Of a DNA stretch of 64,000 nucleotides, positions 23,876 through 31,170 are shown in pieces (the first letter of the stretch is position 1; every line of letters begins with the position of its first letter). A program made the translations under genes and the position numbers. The notes under the pieces are model-generated. The model saw only the letters and a program-made list of their open reading frames with translations, had not been told where the DNA came from and ran no database searches. Source of the stretch: CAG-791 sp002390025 (lineage in GTDB: Bacteria; Bacillota; Clostridia; Lachnospirales; Lachnospiraceae); the NCBI GenBank assembly GCA_946543465.1, contig CAMNLR010000124.1:62001-126000 (forward strand), written 5' to 3'.

Positions 23876-25504
23876 TCACACCAGCTTTTCGGTTTCCGGC
23901 AGACTGCCGGCATTCTCCGCCGCATCGGTGTTCCCTGCTGCCGCGGCGGAGATCGGAGCATCTGAAGCAACTGCCGTGGTTTCTGCACCTGCATCCACGA
24001 CTGCAGATTCCAAAGTCCCGGTCATTTCGCCCGCACTGATGTCTTCTGCCGGAGCAACCGCAGATGCAGTATTTTCAGCCGCACTGATGTCTTCTGCCGG
24101 AGCAACCGCAGATGCAGTATTTTCAGCCGCACCGGTGTCTTCCATTGGAGGATCCGCAGATGTGGTTTTTTCAGCCCCACCGGTGTCTTTCGTTGGAGAA
24201 TCCGCAGATGCGGCCGCCTCAGGGTATGCGCCCTCATCATTGTCCGCTGCCGAGGAAACAAGATCCACTGCCTCCGAGACAGCCATGGCTGTCAGCACTG
24301 CCAGATCGGCTGTGGCGTTCACAGCTATGTCGCCGGCTGCTTTGACACCGGCCAGAGTGCCGCTCTTGCTCTTTTTGTGTTCTTCACTCTGGGTTTCCAG
24401 CCACTTGATGACATAGTCCTGATAGACGAAATCCACGATGGCAGCGAAGGGGATGGCCAGAAGGATGCCCAGGACCCCCATCAGACGGCCGCCGATCACC
24501 AGGGAAATCAGGATCCACACGGCGGAGACGCCCAGCTGCCCACCGAACAGGCGGGGCTTGATCACATAGCCGTCCAGCGTCTGCAGGATCGTTGTAAAAA
24601 TCAGGAAGAGCAGAGCGTACCAGGGCTTGACCAGTACCAGGATGAAAGCACCGATGACTGCGCCGATCATGGGACCGAAGGTCGGCGCCAGATTTGTCAC
24701 ACCGACGACAACCGAAATGATCGCAACGTAGGGCATGCCCGTGACCACCATGAAGACCCAGTTGCACAGGCCGATGATCATGCCGTCCAGCAGATCGAAG
24801 GCGATGTACTGGATCAGGATCTTATTGCAGCGGCTCCAGAAAGATGCCGTGTTCTTGTAGGCCTGATCCGGCAGCAGTGCATGGAGAAGCCTGGAGAAGC
24901 CCTTCCTGAGCCGGGCCTGGTCCATCATCAGATAGATCGCCAGAATGAAGGAGATGATCCAGTCAAACATCTTGGCGCCGATGCTGTAGGAGGCATTGAC
25001 GATCTTGTTGAGATTTTCCGGAAGGATCCTTGTGAGCGACTGCAGCAGCTCATCGCCCGAGGAAATAAACTTTGACAGGTCAATGTCATGCTGCAGGGCG
25101 AAGCTGTTCAGCTGCCGCATCAGCCGCTGGAAGGAAAGCACGTAACTGTTCAGGTTGCCCGCGAACATGATGATACTGTCTATGACCTGCGGGACCAGCG
25201 CGACCACCAGGATCACGATGAACAGGATCACGGAGAGGAAGGAGAAGATGACCGAAAGGGTGTGCCGCATTTTCTCCTGTTCAACTCTGTAAAAGACATA
25301 TTTGCTGAAAACATTTTCCAGGGGATCCAGGATATAGGCGATCACGAAGGCCATGATGACAGGCGCGAAGACATGCCATATAGACCCAAGGAATTGAAGG
25401 ATCCCGCTGATATGCGTCAGCAGCATATAAAGCACGACCGCCGAGCAAAGGGCGATCGTATAGGAAAACCATTTTTCTTTCAGAAGATTTTTGTTGAATT
25501 TCAT
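23876..25504 (-). CDS. AI-2E/PerM-family membrane transporter with repeat tail
   Basis: 542 residues. The N-terminal 375 are a PerM/YtvI-type AI-2E-family membrane protein with about eight hydrophobic segments: an early pair (IALCSAVVLYMLLTHI, FAPVIMAFVIAYILDPL), a long helical middle, then GMPYVAIISVVVGVTNLAPTFGPMIGA and GVLGILLAIPFAAIVDF. Members export autoinducers, Na+ or small solutes; the substrate cannot be assigned. From about residue 385 a cytoplasmic Ala/Glu/Ser-rich tail contains repeats such as ENTASAVAPAEDISA (two near-perfect copies) and related units, encoded by about 48-bp DNA repeats near 24030-24190. The tail has no known domain. No coding partner is adjacent on this strand. 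Confidence 0.85.
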   Translation of the reverse strand: MKFNKNLLKEKWFSYTIALCSAVVLYMLLTHISGILQFLGSIWHVFAPVIMAFVIAYILDPLENVFSKYVFYRVEQEKMRHTLSVIFSFLSVILFIVILVVALVPQVIDSIIMFAGNLNSYVLSFQRLMRQLNSFALQHDIDLSKFISSGDELLQSLTRILPENLNKIVNASYSIGAKMFDWIISFILAIYLMMDQARLRKGFSRLLHALLPDQAYKNTASFWSRCNKILIQYIAFDLLDGMIIGLCNWVFMVVTGMPYVAIISVVVGVTNLAPTFGPMIGAVIGAFILVLVKPWYALLFLIFTTILQTLDGYVIKPRLFGGQLGVSAVWILISLVIGGRLMGVLGILLAIPFAAIVDFVYQDYVIKWLETQSEEHKKSKSGTLAGVKAAGDIAVNATADLAVLTAMAVSEAVDLVSSAADNDEGAYPEAAASADSPTKDTGGAEKTTSADPPMEDTGAAENTASAVAPAEDISAAENTASAVAPAEDISAGEMTGTLESAVVDAGAETTAVASDAPISAAAAGNTDAAENAGSLPETEKLV

Positions 25505-25718
25505 TTATATCGTTCCCTGACGAGTTAGTCCGAGTGAGTCTGATAGTTTCCGTTTCTTAAGTATATGCGAAAAAGAGCAAAACTTCAATGCATTCGGACA
25601 GCGGGGAAGGCGGGCGGGGAAGGCGGAAGGTATTTGCAGGCAGAGCCTCCGGCATTTCAAGGAGGTCCAAAACCGCATGGGAACAGGGTATTTTGCTGTC
25701 ATTTTGCACGATAAGACG

Positions 25719-25759
25719 TCTCAAAATCGATTGAGAATTATACATATTTACTGTATAAT
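25719..25759 (+). promoter_or_regulatory. scrB promoter with palindromic operator over the -35
   Basis: TTGAGA (25731-25736), 17 bases, then TATAAT (25754-25759) form a strong sigma-A promoter. A perfect palindrome TCTCAAAATCGATTGAGA-type sequence (25719-25736; arms TCTCAA and TTGAGA around AATCGA) covers the -35 element. Its central CG and 18-bp symmetry fit a LacI-family operator, most simply the sucrose repressor. The first part of the gap (25505-25718) shows no gene. Confidence 0.75.
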
Positions 25760-25817
25760 GAAGGGAGCAGTATGCCGATAACCACCTTGAACAATCCGAC
25801 ACAGGAGGATCCGCCTT

Positions 25818-27278
25818 ATGAGACAATGGACAACGGAAGAGCGCTACAGAGTGCTTCACAGCCCCGATGAAATTTCCGATCTTTATGACAAGATCAGCAA
25901 ATCCGTCTACCGCCAGACCTACCACGTACAGCCCGTCACAGGTCTTTCCAGTGACCCCAACGGCTTCACCTGCCACAAGGGTACCTGGCATCTCTTCTAC
26001 CAGTGGTGCCCCTGGGGCGCCGTGCACGGCCTGAAATACTGGTATCATGTATCCAGTCCGGATCTTATCCACTGGAAAAACGAGGGTGTCGGACTGGCTC
26101 CCGATACTTTCTATGACAATAAGGGCTGCCATTCCGGCAGCGCCATCTGCGCGGGCGACGACCTCTATTTCTTCTACACCGGCAACCACCGCGACGAAAA
26201 CTGGGTCCGCACACCCTACACCTGTGCCGCAAAACTGGGCAAGGACGGCAAGCCCGAGAAGCTTCCCGAGCCCCTGTTCGGCCCCCGCGATGACTACAGC
26301 GAACACCAGCGCGATCCCAAAGTCGTTTACAACGAAAAGAATAACAAATATTACATCTTCATCGGCGCTCAGACCCTGGACAAAAAGGGCACTGTCCAGA
26401 TCTACCAGTCCGAAAACCTCCTCTCCGGATGGTCCTTCGCCGGCCAGCTCAACGTCGTCGGCTTCGAGGACTTCGGCGGTATGTGGGAATGCCCCTACAT
26501 CGTCAACATCAGCGGCAGCGACGTCCTGATTTTCTCTCCTCAGTACACCAAGCTTCCCGGCCGCTCCGAGAGCACAAACCACAACGTCTATCTCATCGGC
26601 AAAATGGATTACGACACCCTGACCTTCACACCCGAGTCCGGCTACCGCCACCTCGACTACGGCTTCGACTTCTACGCCGCCCAGGGTGCCTCCAACGTCG
26701 GCGATCCCGACAAGGCCATCCTGATCGGCTGGATCGGCCTGCCCGACAACCACTATCCCACCGAGGAAGAGGACTGGGAAGGCAGCATGGGCCTGCCCCG
26801 CGAACTCCGCGTCAAGGACGGTAAGCTCCTACAGACTCCTGTCAGCGGCATCGAAGCCCTCCGCGCCGGCGAAGCACCGGCCGACGGCACCCTGCCCGCA
26901 GCCTGCGAGATGATCGTTGAGCCCGCCGCAGACGCTGATTTCGACCTCAACCTCTACACCAAGGCCGACGGCAGCGGCGGCCTGCGCCTCCACTACGACG
27001 CAGCAACAAAGACCTGCACCGTGGACAAGACCGGCCTCAACAAGCGCTTCAACATGGCAGTCGGCGAAGTCCTCGACATGCCCCTTGAAAATCCGCTCAG
27101 GAACCTCCGCATTTTCATCGACCGCAGCTCCACCGAGTATTTTGTCAATGACGGCGAGGCCACCTTCACCAGCCACACCTATCCCGAGGCAGAAGAGTTC
27201 CACTACACCGTCACAGACGGCGCAGCTGTCAAGATCTACAAACTCAACCCTTCCGTCAAGGATGATTTTGTTGTCTGA
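25818..27278 (+). CDS. scrB: Sucrose-6-phosphate hydrolase (GH32)
   Basis: Cytoplasmic beta-fructosidase that splits sucrose-6-phosphate made by ScrA into glucose-6-phosphate and fructose. 486 residues. Catalytic sites of GH32 are visible: nucleophile in SSDPNGF near residue 45, transition-state aspartate in HQRDPKV, and acid/base glutamate in MWECPYI. A five-blade propeller is followed by the C-terminal beta-sandwich with FIDRSSTEYFVNDGE. ACAGGAGGATCC lies before the ATG. It is about 22 kb from scrA and has its own operator-bearing promoter, so the sucrose regulon is split. Confidence 0.93.
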   Translation: MRQWTTEERYRVLHSPDEISDLYDKISKSVYRQTYHVQPVTGLSSDPNGFTCHKGTWHLFYQWCPWGAVHGLKYWYHVSSPDLIHWKNEGVGLAPDTFYDNKGCHSGSAICAGDDLYFFYTGNHRDENWVRTPYTCAAKLGKDGKPEKLPEPLFGPRDDYSEHQRDPKVVYNEKNNKYYIFIGAQTLDKKGTVQIYQSENLLSGWSFAGQLNVVGFEDFGGMWECPYIVNISGSDVLIFSPQYTKLPGRSESTNHNVYLIGKMDYDTLTFTPESGYRHLDYGFDFYAAQGASNVGDPDKAILIGWIGLPDNHYPTEEEDWEGSMGLPRELRVKDGKLLQTPVSGIEALRAGEAPADGTLPAACEMIVEPAADADFDLNLYTKADGSGGLRLHYDAATKTCTVDKTGLNKRFNMAVGEVLDMPLENPLRNLRIFIDRSSTEYFVNDGEATFTSHTYPEAEEFHYTVTDGAAVKIYKLNPSVKDDFVV

Positions 27279-27293
27279 GTTGAACTGTCGAGG

Positions 27294-27366
27294 TTGTCAG
27301 GGGGACGGTTCCTTTGACACCGGAGGGGACAGACGAGGAGACGGAGAACCGTCCCCTGTCTCCTCC
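27294..27366. repeat. GGGGACGGTTCC palindromic repeat cluster E
   Basis: GTCAGGGGGACGGTTCCTTT faces GAACCGTCCCCTGTC across a GAGGAGACGG-rich centre. It sits directly after the scrB stop and may act as its terminator, since no conventional one is seen. Confidence 0.8.
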
Positions 27367-27443
27367 TCCCCTCCACCGCCTCCCGTCCCGCCTCCTGCCC
27401 CGAAAGGACACCAATATAAGGTCTGAAAGGATACCCATACGAT

Positions 27444-28220
27444 ATGAAAAAAGTATTTGCGAGTGACTTTGATGGAACCCTCTATTTCTACCTGGCCGAG
27501 GATGACAGAAAGCTCCCGGCCGAGAACGTAGCCAAGATCCGCGAGTACCAGGCGGCAGGCCACCTCTTCGGTCTGTGCACAGGCCGTCAGGTCGGCGGTC
27601 TGACCCCCTTCATCACCGGTTTTGTTGAGCCCGACTTCTACATCACCAGCAGCGGCGCCAATATCGTGGACACACAGTTCAGAGAAATCCGCAAGAAAGG
27701 CGTCGACCCCAAGGTTGCCGATGCCATCATCAAAAAATACGGCACCGACAATTTCCGCTTCACCCTTGATGTCGAAGGCGATATCTGCGTCTTCAAGGAA
27801 ATGGACTACCCCGGAAAATACTACATCATCACCGGTGTAGATGACTGCCCCAAGGGCCTCATCCACCAGGTCTCCATCCACACCGAGAGCCTGGATGACG
27901 CCGCCCGCATGGCCGCCGAGATCAACGCCGAGTTCGGCGACTACGTCAATGCCTTCCAGAACGTCATCGAGATCGACATCGCCCCCAAGGGCTGCTCCAA
28001 GGGCGAGGGCGTCCAGTTCCTGCGCGAGTACATGAAACACGAGTACGGCGACATCCGACTCTACGGCATCGGCGATTCCATGAACGACCTGCCCCTGATC
28101 GACGCATCCGATGTCTCCTACACCTTCCCCTATGCACCCAAGGAAGTCCAGGAGCGCGTGACAAAGGTGGTCCCCACCATCGTCGAAGCCCTCGAGGACT
28201 CCATGCGCGAAGAAGTCTGA
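27444..28220 (+). CDS. Cof-type HAD-IIB phosphatase
   Basis: 258 residues. Motif I ASDFDGTLYFY (aspartate nucleophile), CTGRQ near residue 47, and motif IV GIGDSMNDLPLI are clear. The cap between them is the IIB alpha/beta type. Substrate unknown; position after scrB suggests a sugar phosphate. It is distantly related to the HAD protein at 337-1179 and flanked by repeat clusters E and F on both sides. Confidence 0.88.
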   Translation: MKKVFASDFDGTLYFYLAEDDRKLPAENVAKIREYQAAGHLFGLCTGRQVGGLTPFITGFVEPDFYITSSGANIVDTQFREIRKKGVDPKVADAIIKKYGTDNFRFTLDVEGDICVFKEMDYPGKYYIITGVDDCPKGLIHQVSIHTESLDDAARMAAEINAEFGDYVNAFQNVIEIDIAPKGCSKGEGVQFLREYMKHEYGDIRLYGIGDSMNDLPLIDASDVSYTFPYAPKEVQERVTKVVPTIVEALEDSMREEV

Positions 28221-28226
28221 CCTGAG

Positions 28227-28350
28227 TTGTCAGGGGGACGGTTCCTTTGACACCCCCGACAAGACAGGGTTGTCATGGGGACGGTTCTTCTGACACGGGA
28301 TGATACCTGCAGGAGTTGTCACTGGAACCGTCCCCCTGACAATGTGACAC
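28227..28350. repeat. GGGGACGGTTCC palindromic repeat cluster F
   Basis: Two forward copies (TCAGGGGGACGGTTCCTTTG and TCATGGGGACGGTTCTTCTG) and one inverted copy (GTCACTGGAACCGTCCCCCT), in the space after the HAD gene. This is the last cluster in the window; none occurs in the polysaccharide or defence regions. Confidence 0.85.
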
Positions 28351-28489
28351 TCGCCGAAAAATGGCTCTACGATACCGGGAACGTAAAAGAAAAACAAAAA
28401 ATACATAATAATAAATATTTAGTCAGGGCAATTGTTCAGATACACGAAAAAAGGCCTGTAAAAATGTTTGTTTTCCTATGTTCTGTCAG

Positions 28490-28518
28490 TTGCGTTTATC
28501 GTGTCCAATAGGTATAAT
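28490..28518 (+). promoter_or_regulatory. pckA promoter
   Basis: TTGCGT (28490-28495), a 17-base spacer, then TATAAT (28513-28518). It lies about 65 bases before the pckA start, in an AT-rich stretch following repeat cluster F. Confidence 0.7.
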
Positions 28519-28581
28519 GTCACCAAGAGACGATAAATGTCCTTATTTAAGTACATTAATGATTCAGAAAGAGGTATGAGA

Positions 28582-30195
28582 ATGGCAAATATTGATCTTA
28601 CTAAGTATGGCATTACCGGCGCAACAGAGATCATCCGCAACCCCTCCTACGAGTTCCTGTATGAGGAAGAGATGAAGAAAGACCTCGAAGGCTTTGACAA
28701 GGGCGTCGAGACCGAGCTGGGCGCAGTCAATGTCATGACCGGCATTTACACCGGCCGTTCCCCTAAAGACAAATTCATCGTCATGGACGAGAATTCCAAG
28801 GACACCGTATGGTGGACAACTCCCGAGTATCCCAACGACAACCATGTCGCATCCCAGGATACATGGAAAGCCTGCAAAGAGATCGCTATGAAAGAGCTCT
28901 CCGGCAAGAAGCTTTACGTCGCTGACGCTTTCTGCGGCGCCAACAAGGACACCCGCATGGCAGTCCGCTTCATCGTCGAGGTTGCATGGCAGGCACACTT
29001 TATCAAGAACATGTTCATTCAGCCTACAGAGGAAGAACTTGAGAACTTCGAGCCTGATTTCGTAGTCTACAATGCCTCCAAGGCAAAAGTTGAGAACTAC
29101 AAAGAGCTGGGCCTCAACTCCGAGACCGCTGTTCTCTTCAACATCACAGACCGCGAGTCCGTCATCATCAACACATGGTACGGCGGCGAGATGAAGAAGG
29201 GTATGTTCTCCATGATGAACTACTACCTGCCTCTGAAGGGCATTGCTTCCATGCACTGCTCCGCAAACACAGATATGCAGGGTAAGAACACTGCCATCTT
29301 CTTCGGCCTTTCCGGCACCGGCAAGACCACCCTTTCCACAGATCCCAAGCGTCTGCTGATCGGCGACGACGAGCACGGCTGGGACGACAACGGTGTCTTC
29401 AACTTCGAGGGCGGCTGCTACGCTAAGGTTATCAACCTGGACAAAGAGTCCGAGCCCGACATCTACAACGCCATCAAGCGCAACGCTCTGCTTGAGAACG
29501 TTACTGTCGACGAGAACGGCAAGATCGACTTCGCAGACAAGAGTGTCACAGAGAACACCCGTGTCTCCTATCCGATCGACCACATTCAGAACATCGTTCT
29601 CAATGTCAATCCCGTTTCCGCAGGCCCTGCAGCTGACAACGTAATCTTCCTGTCCGCTGACGCTTTCGGCGTACTGCCTCCCGTTTCCATCCTGACTCCC
29701 GAGCAGACCAAGTACTACTTCCTGTCCGGATTCACAGCAAAACTCGCAGGCACAGAGCGCGGCATCACAGAGCCCACACCTACCTTCTCCGCTTGCTTCG
29801 GCCAGGCATTCCTGGAGCTGCATCCCACAAAGTATGCAGAAGAGCTGGTTAAGAGAATGGAGAAGAGCGGCGCCAAGGCATACCTTGTCAACACCGGCTG
29901 GAACGGCACAGGCAAGCGTATCTCCATCAAGGATACCCGCGGCATCATCGACGCTATCCTGAACGGCGACGTCCTCACAGCTCCCACAAAGCGCATCCCG
30001 ATCTTCAACTTCGAAGTTCCCACAGAGCTTCCCGGCGTAGATTCCGCAATCCTTGACCCTCGCGACACCTATGCAGACGCTGCAGAGTGGAACGCAAAGG
30101 CAGAGGACCTTGCAAACCGCTTCATCAAGAACTTCGTCAAGTACACCTACAACGAGGCAGGTAAAGCTCTCGTTCCCGCTGGCCCTCAGCTCTGA
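28582..30195 (+). CDS. pckA: Phosphoenolpyruvate carboxykinase (ATP)
   Basis: Interconverts oxaloacetate + ATP and PEP + CO2 + ADP. In fermentative anaerobes it often runs toward oxaloacetate and succinate. 537 residues from the ATG at 28582, preceded by AAAGAGG; an in-frame ATG at 28576 is too close to that site. Motifs: YTGRSPKDKFIV, the kinase-1a loop GLSGTGKTTLS (about residues 242-252), DDEHGWDDNGVFNFEGGCYAK with metal-binding acids, and TRVSYPIDHI. The length and motifs are those of the ATP type. A terminator follows at 30344. Confidence 0.97.
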   Translation: MANIDLTKYGITGATEIIRNPSYEFLYEEEMKKDLEGFDKGVETELGAVNVMTGIYTGRSPKDKFIVMDENSKDTVWWTTPEYPNDNHVASQDTWKACKEIAMKELSGKKLYVADAFCGANKDTRMAVRFIVEVAWQAHFIKNMFIQPTEEELENFEPDFVVYNASKAKVENYKELGLNSETAVLFNITDRESVIINTWYGGEMKKGMFSMMNYYLPLKGIASMHCSANTDMQGKNTAIFFGLSGTGKTTLSTDPKRLLIGDDEHGWDDNGVFNFEGGCYAKVINLDKESEPDIYNAIKRNALLENVTVDENGKIDFADKSVTENTRVSYPIDHIQNIVLNVNPVSAGPAADNVIFLSADAFGVLPPVSILTPEQTKYYFLSGFTAKLAGTERGITEPTPTFSACFGQAFLELHPTKYAEELVKRMEKSGAKAYLVNTGWNGTGKRISIKDTRGIIDAILNGDVLTAPTKRIPIFNFEVPTELPGVDSAILDPRDTYADAAEWNAKAEDLANRFIKNFVKYTYNEAGKALVPAGPQL

Positions 30196-30343
30196 TTAGT
30201 ACAATAGACGAACAGCCGAAGGCTGTGAGCCTGTCGGCAAGGCGAATTGCGTCAGTCACAAAACACAGGCGCGTCCAACATACTGACACAGACCGGTTGA
30301 CAGACTTGCAACAGCAGCTGTAACCGGATGATAAGACAGTCAC

Positions 30344-30381
30344 AGGCTGCCGATCTATTTACTGGGTCGGCAGCCTTTTTC
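30344..30381 (+). terminator. Rho-independent terminator after pckA
   Basis: AGGCTGCCGA pairs perfectly with TCGGCAGCCT around TCTATTTACTGGG, followed by five T residues. It lies about 150 bases after the pckA stop. Confidence 0.92.
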
Positions 30382-30407
30382 GTACGGAATTTAGGTATTC
30401 TAATGCG

Positions 30408-30444
30408 ATAACTCAAACTTTCCGAATATTAAAGTTTGGGTTAT
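30408..30444. promoter_or_regulatory. Long inverted repeat of unknown role
   Basis: ATAACTCAAACTTT and AAAGTTTGGGTTAT form a 14-bp stem with one G-T pair around CCGAATATT. AACCTAAACTTG, a partial third arm, follows at 30450. There is no T tract after it, so an operator or recombination-type site fits better than a terminator. It is in the AT-rich boundary between pckA and the polysaccharide locus. Confidence 0.5.
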
Positions 30445-30745
30445 TGACAACCTAAACTTGATCATCCCATCTAAATGAGCAGGACCCCTGTCAAATCAAA
30501 AATAAACCAAGATAAAAGTTGATTCGTCACCAATTATGATGTATATTCATAGCTGCTTGATGATATAACACTAAATAATGTGATATATCTCCTCAAATCC
30601 GCATGAAAATGCGTCGGAAAGGAAGGGACAGAAGGCATTCCATCCGGGCCCCGTGGATTCATCGGAGGGCGGGGGGCGGACCCCGTTTATGTAGTATCAA
30701 CAAAAAAGCAGCAATTTATATAGGAAAGATTACCCATTCATACCC

Positions 30746-30774
30746 TTGACATATAATGGAAAAAAAGGTTTAAT
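30746..30774 (+). promoter_or_regulatory. Putative promoter of the polysaccharide locus
   Basis: TTGACA (30746-30751), 17 bases, TTTAAT (30769-30774). About 400 bases upstream of the first clear gene at 31171, so a long leader is expected. The 975-base region 30196-31170 also holds the pckA terminator and the inverted repeat at 30408. A 117-codon frame at 30834-31187 has no convincing start site and is not called. Confidence 0.5.
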
Positions 30775-31170
30775 ACAGTCACTGAGTTACGGCTGATTAA
30801 CTATTACTAACTACCATTAATGGCCAATCAGTAGTGATGTTCCCGTACTTTCCGCAGTCCCCCATGACTGACGGAGCCGGTTCCGGGTATAGATATCATG
30901 TACTGGACCCCTTCCGGAAAGACAGCATTTGCAGACTACCTGAGATCCGGAATCTATCCGGATTTTTTATTGTCCGGGGGGTGCGGCGAAAATTACGGCG
31001 GACACAGGGACAGACCGAATATGCAGGACTGGTAATCGATCGCCGATGGGAAGCAAGAGTGCCTATCGGCTTTTTGGAGTTTCATCGGGATGGGCTGTTA
31101 GCGTATAAGATGAGCATAGAACATCAGCTGTTCACTCAGGATTCGATCGACCTCATAAGAGGAAAAAAGT

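Noticed and set aside
23707..24416. Hydrophobic + strand frames after rpe
   Set aside because: They lie on the terminator and antisense to the transporter's repeat tail; composition explains them.
30746..30757. TTGACATATAAT read as adjacent -35 and -10
   Set aside because: There is no spacer; the usable -10 is TTTAAT 17 bases downstream.
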